Positions 18,683 through 27,929 are shown, counted from the stretch's first letter. The stretch: DNA of 64,000 nucleotides from Deltaproteobacteria bacterium (GCA_020852955.1 JADYZW010000045.1:1-64000); one strand, 5' to 3'. The notes: a model not told the origin generated them from the letters alone. Numbers and translations: made by a program.

Positions 18683-19578
18683 GCGCCGCCCCCGACGAGC
18701 GCGCGCGCGACGAGGCCGACCTTCGCCCAGCGCGAGAGCGTCGGCCGCGCGTTGAACGCGTCGTACCCGACGGCCTCGAGGCGATCCAGGATCGCGAGCC
18801 CGCCGCCCGCGAAGAGCCGGATCTCGCGGCCGCGGCTCCGGTCGAGCATCGCCGCGAGCGCGAGGCCGCGGTCGAAGAGCGCGCGCGTGCGGGCGCACTG
18901 GAAGGTCATGAGCTCGCGGAAGGCGGGCGTCACCGCGTGGCGGGCGAGGTCGTCGGGGCCGTACCCGAAGCGCGCCATGTCCTCGCGCGGCAGATAGATC
19001 CGGCCCTTGCGCAGATCGACGGCGAGATCCTGCCAGAAGTTCGTGAGCTGGAGCGCGGTGCAGATGTCGTCGGAGCGCGCCTGGCGATCGGCGTCGCCGT
19101 ATCCGAAGAGATACAGGACGAGGTGGCCGACCGGATTCGCCGAGTGGGCGCAGTAGCGCAGGAGGTCGTCGAAGGTGTCGAACCCCGCGAAACGCGCGTC
19201 CATGCGAAACGCGTCGAGCAGCCGCCGAAACGGCGCGATCGGGATCGCGAACGCGCGCACCGTGTCGGCGAGCGCGACGAAGATCGGGTGGCAGGGGGCC
19301 CCGGCGTAGCAGGCGTCCAGCTCCCGCTCCCAGGCGTCGAGCCCGGCGAGGGCGCGCTCCGGATTCGCGTCTTCGTCGGCGAGGTCGTCGGCCGTCCGGG
19401 CGAACGCGTAGATCGCCGCGAGGTGGCGCCGCAGGTGGCGCGGCAGGAGACGCGAGCCGAGCGTGAAGTTCTCGTAGTGCGCGCGCGCGATGCGCTCGCA
19501 CTCGACGAACGCGGCCGCGGTCGCGGCCGGCTCGGGCGTCCAGGCGGACGCCGTCGGCACGGGAGCGGGAACCGTCAT
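18679..19578 (-). CDS. hpnC: Hydroxysqualene synthase HpnC
   Basis: A 299-residue squalene/phytoene synthase-family protein that converts presqualene diphosphate to hydroxysqualene. Metal-binding Asp motifs are ARTADDLADED and LTNFWQDLAVD; KGRIYLPREDMARFGY is typical of the HpnC group. It starts with ATG ten bases after the dxr stop and ends overlapping hpnD. Together with hpnD and hpnE it makes squalene for the cyclase encoded first in the operon. Confidence 0.92.
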   Translation of the reverse strand: MTVPAPVPTASAWTPEPAATAAAFVECERIARAHYENFTLGSRLLPRHLRRHLAAIYAFARTADDLADEDANPERALAGLDAWERELDACYAGAPCHPIFVALADTVRAFAIPIAPFRRLLDAFRMDARFAGFDTFDDLLRYCAHSANPVGHLVLYLFGYGDADRQARSDDICTALQLTNFWQDLAVDLRKGRIYLPREDMARFGYGPDDLARHAVTPAFRELMTFQCARTRALFDRGLALAAMLDRSRGREIRLFAGGGLAILDRLEAVGYDAFNARPTLSRWAKVGLVARALVGGGA

Positions 19579-19588
19579 CGACGCGCGA

Positions 19589-20782
19589 TCAGCGGGCGGC
19601 CGCCCTCTCCGCGCGCCCGGAGCCGCTGCGGGCCGCGTCGCGCGCCCATGCGTCGGCGGCGAGCAGGACGTCGAGGTCGGACGCCGGCGCGGGCGCGTGC
19701 GCGTCCATCACGGCGGCGACGAGCGTCGGGATGTCGCGGTACGCGAGGTCCTCGGCGAGGAAGCGCTCGACGGCGATCTCGTTCGCGGCGTTCAGCACGG
19801 CCGGCATGGTGCCGCCGGCGCGGAGCGCACGGTACGCGAGGTCGAGGCAGGGGAAGCGCTGGCGGTCCGGAGCCACGAACGTGAGGGTGCCGGCGGCGGG
19901 AAGGTCCAGGGGGCGGAGGTGGTCGAGCGGCAAGCGCGACGGGTACGCGAGGGCGTAGCCGATCGGGATCGTCATGTCGGGCACGGCCATCTGCGCGAGC
20001 ACGGAGCCGTCGACGTACTCCACCATCGAGTGCACGATGCTCTGCGGATGGATCACGACGTCGATGCGGTCGGCGTCGACGTCGAAGAGCCACCGCGCCT
20101 CGATCACCTCGAGACCCTTGTTCATGAGCGTGGACGAATCGATCGTGATCTTCGGCCCCATCTTCCACGTCGGGTGGTTCAGCGCCTCGGCGACGGTGAC
20201 AGTCGCGAGCTCGGCCGCCGAGCGCGCGAGGAAGGGCCCGCCCGAGGCGGTCAGTACGATGCGCTTCACCTCGTCGCGCGCCTGGCCGCGGAGCGCCTGG
20301 AAGATCGCGTTGTGCTCGCTGTCGACGGGCAGCAGGTCCACGCCGCACTCGCGGGCGGCGCGCGTCACGAGCTCGCCGGCGACGACCAGCACCTCCTTGT
20401 TGGCGAGCGCGACGTGCTTGCCGGCGCGCACCGCCGCGAGCGTCGGCACGAGGCCGAGCGCGCCGACGAGCGCCGAGAGCACGAGCTCGGCCTCGGGGTG
20501 GGTCGCGACCGCGAGCGGGCCCTCGCTCCCGGCGAGGATGCGCCCCGTGAACTCGGGGACGCGGGCGCGGAGATCGCGCGCGCTCGCCTCGTCGGCGACC
20601 GAGACGAGCTCGGGGTCGTGGCGCCGGATCTGCTCGGCGAGCGCCGCCGTGTTGCGTCCCGCCGCCAGCGCGACGGCGCGGAAGCGCTCCGGAAACCGCT
20701 CGACCAGCGCCAGCGTCGACACCCCGACGGATCCCGTGGATCCGAGGAGCGCGAAGGCGCGGCGCTGTCGAGCTTCACTCAT
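19589..20782 (-). CDS. dxr: 1-deoxy-D-xylulose 5-phosphate reductoisomerase
   Basis: A 397-residue NADPH-dependent enzyme forming methylerythritol phosphate, the committed step of the MEP isoprenoid pathway. Seen: nucleotide-binding GSTGSVG at the N-terminus, ALANKE, SGGPF, HPTWKMGPKITIDSSTLMNK, IHPQSIVHSMVEY and LNAANEIAVERFL, which contain the metal and substrate residues. Its ATG overlaps the shc stop (ATGA). Placing dxr inside the hopanoid operon couples precursor supply to squalene and hopene formation. Confidence 0.95.
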   Translation of the reverse strand: MSEARQRRAFALLGSTGSVGVSTLALVERFPERFRAVALAAGRNTAALAEQIRRHDPELVSVADEASARDLRARVPEFTGRILAGSEGPLAVATHPEAELVLSALVGALGLVPTLAAVRAGKHVALANKEVLVVAGELVTRAARECGVDLLPVDSEHNAIFQALRGQARDEVKRIVLTASGGPFLARSAAELATVTVAEALNHPTWKMGPKITIDSSTLMNKGLEVIEARWLFDVDADRIDVVIHPQSIVHSMVEYVDGSVLAQMAVPDMTIPIGYALAYPSRLPLDHLRPLDLPAAGTLTFVAPDRQRFPCLDLAYRALRAGGTMPAVLNAANEIAVERFLAEDLAYRDIPTLVAAVMDAHAPAPASDLDVLLAADAWARDAARSGSGRAERAAAR

Positions 20783-22839
20783 GCGGTCGCGTGGCCATTG
20801 CCGTCGACGTGACCGCCCGCGGCTCCATGGCCATGCCCCCCGTTCGCGACCCGACGCGCCAGTTGCGCCTCGGCGCGCGTCCGGAAGGCTCCGAGCGCCA
20901 TCAACGGAAAGTAGTTCCGGTACATGTAGTAGCGCAGATAGAAATGGCGCGGAAACCCGGTTCCGGTGAAGTGCAGCTCGTCCCAGGCGCCGTCGCTCCG
21001 CTGGCTGCGCGCGAGATGATCGATGCCGCGCACGAGCTCGGGGCCGAGCTCGTCCTCCCCGGCGAGCAGCGCGAGCAGCGCCCACGCGGTCTGCGACGGC
21101 GTGCTCGGGCCCGTGCCGGCGAGCGACGGGTCGCCGTAGGAGTCGCAGGTCTCGCCCCAGCCGCCGTCGTCGTTCTGGCGCGACTTCACCCAGGCCACCG
21201 CCTGGCGGATGTAGGGCTGACGCAGATCCTCCCCGATGGAGCGCAGCCCCGACAGCACCGACCAGGTGCCGTAGAGGTAGTTCACGCCCCAGCGCCCCCA
21301 CCACGAGCCGTTCGGCTCCTGGACCCGCTTCAGGAAGGCGAGGCCGCGCGCGGCTCGGCGCATCTCGCGGTCGTAGCCGAAGTCGCCCATGAGTTCGAGG
21401 TGCCGCCCGGTGAGATCGGCCGTCGGCTGGTCGAGCATCGCTTCCATGTCGGCGAACGGGATCTTGTTGAAGAGCTCCTGGAGGTTGTCGGTGTCGAAGG
21501 CGCCCCAGCCGCCGTTCCGGCTCTGCATGCCGAGCGTCCAGTTGAGGCCGCGCGTGATCGCGCGCCGCCGCGCCTGGTCGTCGGCGGTGCGAATGCGGTT
21601 CAGCACCATCAGGATCACGGCGGTGTCGTCGGTGTCGGGATACCACGCGTTGGCGAACTCGAAGGCCCAGCCGCCGGGCTCGAGCTCGGGGTTCTTGATC
21701 GACCAATCGCCGGGCGCGAGGATCTGGTTCGCGATCAGCCAGTCGGCGGCCTTCCGCAGCATCGGCGCGTCGGGCGCCATGCCCGAGTCGAGCAGCGCCT
21801 TGGCGGCGAGCGCGGTGTCCCAGGTCGGGGAGACGCAGGGCTGGAAGAAGAGCGCATCGCCCTCCTCGATCACGAAGTCCTCGATCGCCTGGATGCCGTT
21901 GGCGACGGCCGGGTGGTCGTCGGCGAATCCGAGCACGCGCAGCGCCATCACCGAGTTCACCATCGCCGGTTGGATGCCGCCCCAGCCGCCGTTGACGTCC
22001 TGGTGCGCGAGGATCCAGTCGGCGCAGGCGCGGAGCGCACGCGCCCGGAGCGGCTTCACCGGCGACCTGCCGAGGAGCTTCAGGACGCGATCGAGGCCGA
22101 GGAAGAAGTTCCGCCAGCACAACGTGCGCACCGCGTCCGGCGGGAACGCGTAGTCTTCCGGCGCGGGCGGCCGCACCCAGAGCTCCTCGACGCCGCGGCC
22201 GGCCGGGAGCGGCACGTAGGGTCGCTTCGCCATCAGCACGAGGAGCGGCACGACGGTCCCCCGCGCCCAGCTCGACATCTCGTAGATGTTGATCGGGAAC
22301 CAGTTCGGCAGCAGCACGAGCTCGGCCGGCATCGCCGGAAGCCCGTCCCACGGATACTGGCCGAAGTAGGCGAGGAAGCAGCGGGTGAAGACCTGCGCCT
22401 TCGCGAGCCCGCCGTGCTTCAGGACGAAGTTGCGGGCGCGCGCGAGGGCGGAGTGGTCGGCGGGGAGGCCCGCCATCTTCATCGCGGCGTAGGCCTCGAT
22501 CGTGTTGGAGAGATGCCCGGGAGCGCCGGGGTACAGTGACCAGCTGCCGTCGGGCAGCTGCGTCGCGAGGAGGTGGGCGACGATCCGCTCCTGGCGCTCG
22601 GGGTTCACGCGTCCCATGAAGTGCATGAAGAAGACGTACTGGGCGTCCATCGTGGCGTTGGCCTCGAGCGGACGGTGCCAGTAGCCCTCGGGGTGCTGCT
22701 CGCGCTCGAAGTACCGCTGCGAGCGGTCGATCGTGTGGGTGACCTTGGCGAGGAACTCGTCGCCGCGCGCCGCCGGGGCGGGACGCGGCGGCAAGGGAAC
22801 GGCGGATCTCCGGCGGACTTCCTCGGCGGCCTGCGTCAT
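20779..22839 (-). CDS. shc: Squalene-hopene cyclase
   Basis: A 686-residue class II triterpene cyclase that folds squalene into hopene/diplopterol at the membrane. The protonating motif DTDDTA is at residues 402-407, and several QW repeats are present (for example GGWGAFDTDN, NGSWWGRWG, DGGWGETCDSYGD, DGAWDELHFTGTGFP). Length is normal for the family; the last ~20 residues are a Gly/His-rich tail (HGHGAAGGHVDGNGH), unusual and possibly metal-binding. GGAGGGG eight bases before the ATG is a good ribosome site. It is the first gene of the operon, behind a long leader with its own promoter. Confidence 0.95.
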   Translation of the reverse strand: MTQAAEEVRRRSAVPLPPRPAPAARGDEFLAKVTHTIDRSQRYFEREQHPEGYWHRPLEANATMDAQYVFFMHFMGRVNPERQERIVAHLLATQLPDGSWSLYPGAPGHLSNTIEAYAAMKMAGLPADHSALARARNFVLKHGGLAKAQVFTRCFLAYFGQYPWDGLPAMPAELVLLPNWFPINIYEMSSWARGTVVPLLVLMAKRPYVPLPAGRGVEELWVRPPAPEDYAFPPDAVRTLCWRNFFLGLDRVLKLLGRSPVKPLRARALRACADWILAHQDVNGGWGGIQPAMVNSVMALRVLGFADDHPAVANGIQAIEDFVIEEGDALFFQPCVSPTWDTALAAKALLDSGMAPDAPMLRKAADWLIANQILAPGDWSIKNPELEPGGWAFEFANAWYPDTDDTAVILMVLNRIRTADDQARRRAITRGLNWTLGMQSRNGGWGAFDTDNLQELFNKIPFADMEAMLDQPTADLTGRHLELMGDFGYDREMRRAARGLAFLKRVQEPNGSWWGRWGVNYLYGTWSVLSGLRSIGEDLRQPYIRQAVAWVKSRQNDDGGWGETCDSYGDPSLAGTGPSTPSQTAWALLALLAGEDELGPELVRGIDHLARSQRSDGAWDELHFTGTGFPRHFYLRYYMYRNYFPLMALGAFRTRAEAQLARRVANGGHGHGAAGGHVDGNGHATA

Positions 22840-22863
22840 GCGGCGTTCCCCTCCACGCGCCGA

Positions 22864-22985
22864 CCGCCGCTAACCACGCGGTCAGCGATCGTTCCAAAAA
22901 AGCGGTGCGCGAATCCCCGTTCGTCGCACCGCCTCGACCCTGCGGTCAGCCAACCCCGACAAAAAAGCCCGAGCCGCCGCTAACC
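22864..22985 (-). repeat. Repeated boxes in the shc leader
   Basis: On the plus strand CCGCCGCTAACC occurs at 22864-22875 and 22974-22985, GCGGTCAGC at 22878-22886 and 22942-22950, and AAAAAA at 22896-22901 and 22961-22966. The boxes lie in the ~170-base untranslated leader of the hopanoid operon. They could mark a duplicated regulatory RNA segment. Confidence 0.5.
22896..22932 (-). terminator. Intrinsic terminator or attenuator in the shc leader
   Basis: Read on the minus strand, GCGGTGCG (22932-22925) pairs with CGCACCGC (22909-22902). An inner CGAA/TTCG extension gives about 12 base pairs with a one-base bulge and a six-base loop. A run of six T follows directly. It lies downstream of the promoter at 23018-23046, so it could attenuate shc transcription as well as stop read-through from the gene ending at 23083. 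Confidence 0.65.
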
Positions 22986-23017
22986 CCTCGCGGAAGCCGA
23001 GCTTTCGAGAAGGGCGC

Positions 23018-23046
23018 CTCATAGGCGCTCGGTCCGGAGCTGTCAA
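23018..23046 (-). promoter_or_regulatory. Sigma70-like promoter for the hopanoid operon
   Basis: On the minus strand TTGACA (23046-23041), a 17-base spacer and TATGAG (23023-23018) form a near-consensus promoter in otherwise GC-rich DNA, directed toward shc. Predicted start of transcription is near 23011, giving a leader of about 170 bases. Confidence 0.65.
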
Positions 23047-23082
23047 TATGGAGGCGGGCCGGACCGGCGGGACGGGCCGGCG

Positions 23083-25242
23083 CTATGGGCTCTCGGCCAT
23101 CGACGCCGGCTCCTCGCGGGCGAGCGCCCGGACGAGGTTCTCCCGGGCCAATCGGGAGTCCGGCACGAGCTGGAGCGCACGCTCGAAAGAAGCAACCGCC
23201 AGGGTCCAGTCGCCGAGCCGGGCCGAGGCGATCCCCATCATGTTCACCACCCACGGATTGTCGGGCTGGAGGGTGAGGGCCATCTCGAGGGCCCGCTTCG
23301 CGCCCGCCGCGTCGCCGGCACGCAGGCGCACCCAGCCGAGGTTGCCGTGCGCCGACGGCTCGCCCGGCTGCTGGAGGATGGCGCGCTCGAGGAGCGCCGC
23401 GGCCTCGTCGAGCCGCCCGAGATTCGCGTAGACCCAGCCGAGGTTGCTCTGGACGTTCGGATCGTCGGGGTCGCGTCGCCGCGCCTGCTCGAGGACCCGC
23501 TCGGCCTCCTCCCACTCGCCGACCCGTCCGAGCACCGACCCGAGGTTATTCATCGCCGAGACGTCGTCCTCCGCGGCCGCCTCTCGCAGCACGCGGAGCG
23601 CGTCGTCGGTGCGGCCGATCGCGGCGTACGCCCACCCGAGGTTCACCTGCACCACGCGCTTCGTGTCGCGCTCGATCCAGCCGACGTGGCCCTCGATCAT
23701 CGCCGCCGCCATCTCGAGCGGAGCGACCGCCTCCTCGGGACGGGCGAGCTGCATGAGGAGCGCGCCGTGCGCGGCCCGCGCCACGGGGTCGCGCGGATCG
23801 AGGCGGATCGCCTCGAGCACCGCCGCGAGCGCCTCCCCGGTGCGACCGACGCGCGCGAGCCCGTTCGCGAGGCCGGTCAGGACCCGGGCGTCGCGCGGCG
23901 CGGCGCGGTGGAGGCGCTCGAGCGTCTCGATCTCCGCGAGCACGACGCGTCGCATGCCCCCGTGATCGCCGCGCCGCTGGTACGCCTCCTCGAGGTTCCG
24001 ATAGACGCGCTGCTTGGTCGGCGCCTTCGCGAGCGTGTCGGTCCAGAGCGTCACCGGGTCGCGCCATACCTCGTTGCGGGCGATCGCGAGCGCGCCGAGG
24101 AGCGCGACCACGACGACCGCCGCCGCGGCGACGACCCTGGGCGCGCGCGCGGCGGCGCCGCCCGCCGCCAGCGCCGCAAGCGCGGCGAAGCCGCCGACGC
24201 TGAGATACATGCGGTGCTCGAACGCCAGGTCGGCGATCGGGATCACGCTCGAGCTCGGCAGGAGCGCGAGCAGCGCGAACCCGAGCCAGAACGTCGCCGC
24301 CCGCCGTCCGCGCCGTGCGAGCGCGACGAGCGCGAGGACGAGCAGCACCCACCCGAAGGCCGACACGAGCACCGCGGGCTCCAGCCAGCGCGCCGCGAGC
24401 GGCCAGTCGTAGTCGAGCACCTGGCCGACCGGCCACACCAGCAGGCGGAAGTAGCGCCAGGTGACGCCGAGCTGGGTGCGGAGATACGCGAGCGGCTCGA
24501 TGCCGATGTCGAAGCCGGCGCCCGGGTGCGCGTGGTCGGCGAACAGCACGACGAGCACGAGCCACGTAGCGCAGAGCCCGAGGTGCAGCGGCCAGCGGCG
24601 CGGCACCTCGACGGCCGGCGGCGTCGCCGCGAACGTCAGCCGCGGCCGCGTCGGCGGCGCCAGCACCCACCACGAGAGCCACCACACCACGAGCGGCGCG
24701 GTCACCATGATCGGCTTCGCCAGCATGCCGAACGCGCACACGGCGATCGCGAGCACCCAGAGCACGGAGCGCCGCGCGGGATGCGCCTCGGCGACCAGCA
24801 CGAGGTCGAGCGTCGCGAGGTAGCAGAGCGCCATCAGGAGCTCGCTGCGCGAGATCGCGTAGGTGACCGCCTCGGTCTGCAGGGGATGCACGACGAAGAG
24901 GAGCGCGGCGAGGCACGCGGCGTCGTCCTCGCGGCCGGCGAGCGTCTCCGTCATGCGAAACGTCCGGCGCGCCACGTCGAAGAGGAGCCAGCCGCAGGCG
25001 ACGTGCAGCGCCAGGTTGAAGGCGTGGTAGCCCGCGACCTGCAGGCCGCCGAGCGCGTAGTTCAGCGCGAGGGTGATCTCGACGAGCGGCCGATCGCTCG
25101 CGAAGAGCTCGCTCGACCACTCGCGGATCCGCAGATTCTGGACGATCGCGTGGCCGTCGTCGAAGACGAACGGCACGCCGAAGGTGCGGGCGTAGACGGC
25201 GACGCCCGCGAGCGCGATCAGCAGCACGCGGGTCGCGTTCAC
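23083..25242 (-). CDS. Polytopic membrane TPR protein, TMTC-like (putative glycosyltransferase)
   Basis: A 719-residue protein: about ten transmembrane helices in the first ~410 residues, then tetratricopeptide repeats to the end (for example VQSNLGWVYANLGRLDEAA, AHGNLGWVRLRAGDAAGA). An early luminal/periplasmic loop has FVFDDGHAIVQN, matching the acidic DD loop of eukaryotic TMTC O-mannosyltransferases and their bacterial relatives; HPLQTEAVTYAISRSE is also typical. Enzyme activity is inferred from this likeness only. GTG 25242 overlaps the stop of the upstream paralogue (GTGA). No lipid-sugar synthase is directly next to it, but several glycosyltransferases lie further right. Confidence 0.8.
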   Translation of the reverse strand: MNATRVLLIALAGVAVYARTFGVPFVFDDGHAIVQNLRIREWSSELFASDRPLVEITLALNYALGGLQVAGYHAFNLALHVACGWLLFDVARRTFRMTETLAGREDDAACLAALLFVVHPLQTEAVTYAISRSELLMALCYLATLDLVLVAEAHPARRSVLWVLAIAVCAFGMLAKPIMVTAPLVVWWLSWWVLAPPTRPRLTFAATPPAVEVPRRWPLHLGLCATWLVLVVLFADHAHPGAGFDIGIEPLAYLRTQLGVTWRYFRLLVWPVGQVLDYDWPLAARWLEPAVLVSAFGWVLLVLALVALARRGRRAATFWLGFALLALLPSSSVIPIADLAFEHRMYLSVGGFAALAALAAGGAAARAPRVVAAAAVVVVALLGALAIARNEVWRDPVTLWTDTLAKAPTKQRVYRNLEEAYQRRGDHGGMRRVVLAEIETLERLHRAAPRDARVLTGLANGLARVGRTGEALAAVLEAIRLDPRDPVARAAHGALLMQLARPEEAVAPLEMAAAMIEGHVGWIERDTKRVVQVNLGWAYAAIGRTDDALRVLREAAAEDDVSAMNNLGSVLGRVGEWEEAERVLEQARRRDPDDPNVQSNLGWVYANLGRLDEAAALLERAILQQPGEPSAHGNLGWVRLRAGDAAGAKRALEMALTLQPDNPWVVNMMGIASARLGDWTLAVASFERALQLVPDSRLARENLVRALAREEPASMAESP

Positions 25243-27317
25243 GGCGGCGCGTCCTTCGCCGCCTCGCGCGCGACGAAGTCGGCGTACTGCCGCACCGCCG
25301 GGTCGCGCGGGTAGAGGCGCTCGGCGGCCGCCTGCGTCGCGCGCGCCTCCGCGGCGCGCCCGAGGAGCCGATAGCTTCCGGCGAGCGCGACGAGCGCCCG
25401 CGCCGGCGGCGGTGACGGGATGCGCTCGAACGCCCGCACCGCGCCGACATAGTCGGCCTGCGCATAGAGCAACGTGCCGTAGTTGGTGAGGATCTCCGGC
25501 GACGTCGGCGCGAGCGCGAGCGCACGCTCGTACGTGGCGCGCGCCTCGACCGGCGCACCGGCCCGAACGTACGTATTGGCGAGGTTCATGAGCGTGATCG
25601 GCGAGTCCGGCGCGAGCTCGAGCGCGCGGCGCAGCGCCGCGAGCGCCGCCTGCTGGTCGCCGCGCATGCTCTCGGCGTTGCCGAGGTTCTCGTAGGCGCG
25701 CGTAAAGCTCGGGTTCTCCGCGATCGCCCGCCGGTACGCGTCCGCGGCGGCGGCGAACCGGCCCTCGGCGCCGAGCGCGTTCCCGAGGTTGTAGAGCGTG
25801 CTCGCGTCGTCGGGCTTGATCGCGAGCGAACGGTCGAAGGCGGCGCGCGCCTCGGCGAACCTCCCGCGGTCGGCGAGCGCGGTGCCGAGCTCGCGGTGAC
25901 TGCGCGCCGACCGCGGCGCGTCGGCGGCCATCGTCTCGTAGAAGCGGATCGGGTCGAGCCAGACGTCGTTCCGCTCGACCGTGCGCACGCCATAGAGCGC
26001 GACGATCGTCCCGAGCGCCCCGAGGAAGACCGGCGACCAGCGCGGCGCGGCGCGCGCGCCGGGCTCCCCGCCCGGCGCGGCGTGCCCGCCGAGCCGGACG
26101 AGACCGGCGGCGAGGGCGAGGCAGAAGCCGGCCGACGGCAGGTAGGCGAGCCGCTCGCCCATGATCGTCCCGATCGTGAAGCAGAGGTTCGAGACGACGG
26201 CGAAGGTCAGGGCGAGGATCCCGAGGCCGAGGGTCACGGCCGGCGCGCGCCGGCGCGCCCGCCACGCGAGCGCCCCGGCGCTGCCGAGCACCGCGACCGC
26301 CGCGAGGAAGCGGAAATCGAGCGGCGACGTCACCGCCGCGATCTGGTCGTAGGAGTAATCGGCGGAGAGCCAGAGCGGGAACACCAGGCGGAGCGCGTAG
26401 AGTCCGAGCACCGCCACCGCCGTGAGCAGCCGGGGAACCGCCGCGAGGGCGGAGAGCGGATTGTCGAGGAGGTCGGTCGGCGGGGTGACGCGGCCGATGA
26501 CGGCGCTCCGGACGGCGACGAAGGCGGCGGCGGTCGCGAGCAGCGCGGCGTAGCGCGGCGCCCGGCGGCGGACCAGCGCCGCGACGCGCGCTCCGGGCTC
26601 GGCCGGCGCGGCGCGCCGGCCGACGAGGTCGGCGAGCAGCAGCACCGCCGGCAGCGCGATCGCGTTCTCCTTCGCGCACATCGCGAGGAAGTAGGCGGCG
26701 ACCGCCGCGGCCAGCCACGGCGCGGCGCGGCCCGGCGCGGCGGCGTCCGCCGCGAGCCAGGCGCGCCAGGCGAGCAAGAACCCCGCCGCCGCGAGCAATT
26801 CGGCGCGCCCCACGACGTTGGCCACCGCCTCGGTGTGGATCGGGTGCGTCGCGAACAGCATCGCCGCCGCGAGCGCGGTGCGCGGCGCCGCCGTCACGCG
26901 CGCGAACACCACGAGCACGAGGACGCTCACGAGCGCGTGCACGACGACGTTCACGACGTGGTAGCCGACCGGATCGAGGCCCCAGAGCCCGTGCTCCGCC
27001 GCGAACATGAGCGTCGAGAGGGGCCGCCAGAGCCCGCCGCGTCCGTCCGCCCACCACGAGGGCCGGGTCAGGATGCCGGCGACGTCGGCGTCGCGCACGA
27101 AGGCGTTGTCGCGGATGGCGTTGACGTCGTCGTAGAGCAGGATCCCGCCGATGGTGTTCGCGTAGACCGCGCAGGCGAGGGCGACGACGAGGGCGACCCA
27201 CGTCCACGGCACGCGCGGGCCGCGGCCCGCGTCGCCGCGCGTCGCGGCGCCCGCCCGCGTCCCGTGGCCGGGCGCCGCGACGGGCGGCGTCTTCGCGCGC
27301 GAGCGAGCTCGTGTCAC
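25239..27317 (-). CDS. Polytopic membrane TPR protein, TMTC-like (paralogue)
   Basis: A 692-residue protein built like its downstream neighbour. A basic N-terminus and a first membrane helix near 37-55 precede the acidic loop ILLYDDVNAIRDN; then come HPIHTEAVANVVGRAE, about nine further helices, and at least five TPRs after residue ~460 (LYNLGNALGAEGRFAAAADA, LMNLANTYVRAG and others). GTG start, six bases after the pyrE stop, so pyrE and the two paralogues form one operon. It is the less Trp-rich of the pair and has a longer cytoplasmic N-terminus. Probable GT-C-type enzyme or TPR assembly protein. Confidence 0.8.
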   Translation of the reverse strand: MTRARSRAKTPPVAAPGHGTRAGAATRGDAGRGPRVPWTWVALVVALACAVYANTIGGILLYDDVNAIRDNAFVRDADVAGILTRPSWWADGRGGLWRPLSTLMFAAEHGLWGLDPVGYHVVNVVVHALVSVLVLVVFARVTAAPRTALAAAMLFATHPIHTEAVANVVGRAELLAAAGFLLAWRAWLAADAAAPGRAAPWLAAAVAAYFLAMCAKENAIALPAVLLLADLVGRRAAPAEPGARVAALVRRRAPRYAALLATAAAFVAVRSAVIGRVTPPTDLLDNPLSALAAVPRLLTAVAVLGLYALRLVFPLWLSADYSYDQIAAVTSPLDFRFLAAVAVLGSAGALAWRARRRAPAVTLGLGILALTFAVVSNLCFTIGTIMGERLAYLPSAGFCLALAAGLVRLGGHAAPGGEPGARAAPRWSPVFLGALGTIVALYGVRTVERNDVWLDPIRFYETMAADAPRSARSHRELGTALADRGRFAEARAAFDRSLAIKPDDASTLYNLGNALGAEGRFAAAADAYRRAIAENPSFTRAYENLGNAESMRGDQQAALAALRRALELAPDSPITLMNLANTYVRAGAPVEARATYERALALAPTSPEILTNYGTLLYAQADYVGAVRAFERIPSPPPARALVALAGSYRLLGRAAEARATQAAAERLYPRDPAVRQYADFVAREAAKDAPP

Positions 27318-27323
27318 GGACGC

Positions 27324-27929
27324 TCAGCGAGCGGCGGCGCGCTGCGCTTCGAAACGACGCTGCAGCTCCGCGCGCGAGAACAACGCCGAGCAGGGCACGC
27401 CGGGAACCGCCTCCCGCACGCGCGCCAGGCCGCCCTCCTCGCGATCGACCAGGATCACGACCGCGGCGATCGCGTGCCCGGCTTCCCGGCAACGGTCGAT
27501 CGCGTCGAGGGTCGACGTGCCCGTGGTGACCACGTCGTCGACGATCGCCACCCGATCGCCGGGGCGGACGGACCCTTCGATGGCACGCGCCATGCCGTGG
27601 GCCTTGGCCTGCTTGCGGACGGTGAAGGCCCGGATCGGCGCGCCCGCCGTCTGGCTGTAGTACGCGACCGCGCCGGCGATCGGATCGGCGCCGAGCGTGA
27701 GCCCGCCGACCGCGTCCGCCCGGCCATCGAGGGCGTCGAACACCAGCCGTCCGATCAGCGGCTTCGCCTCCGGGTCCCAGGTCACGACGCGCGCATCCAG
27801 GTAGTACTCCGACCGGGCGCCCGACGAGAGCGTGAAGGGCCGTTCGGGGCGGTACTGGTAGGCGCGCGCGGCGAGCATGTCCAGCAGGCGATCGCGATCG
27901 CGCGCCGCCGTGCCGGTGGACGCGTGCAT
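27324..27929 (-). CDS. pyrE: Orotate phosphoribosyltransferase
   Basis: A 201-residue enzyme converting orotate and PRPP to OMP in pyrimidine synthesis. The PRPP loop is VAIVDDVVTTGTS, preceded by the flexible-loop segment RKQAKAHG; SSGARSEYYLDAR near the N-terminus matches the family. ATG 27929 is preceded by GAGGG at short spacing; the first ~10 residues are variable. It heads the operon with the two TMTC-like genes, an unexpected pairing. No other pyr gene is in view. Confidence 0.93.
   Translation of the reverse strand: MHASTGTAARDRDRLLDMLAARAYQYRPERPFTLSSGARSEYYLDARVVTWDPEAKPLIGRLVFDALDGRADAVGGLTLGADPIAGAVAYYSQTAGAPIRAFTVRKQAKAHGMARAIEGSVRPGDRVAIVDDVVTTGTSTLDAIDRCREAGHAIAAVVILVDREEGGLARVREAVPGVPCSALFSRAELQRRFEAQRAAAR

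Noticed and set aside
19589..22897. A single 1102-codon minus-strand frame spanning shc and dxr
   Set aside because: Only its last 397 codons are Dxr. The upstream part is an out-of-frame shadow of shc; the true dxr start is the ATG overlapping the shc stop.
22961..23015. A second terminator upstream of the shc leader hairpin
   Set aside because: A T6 run is present on the minus strand but I could not find a strong stem directly before it.
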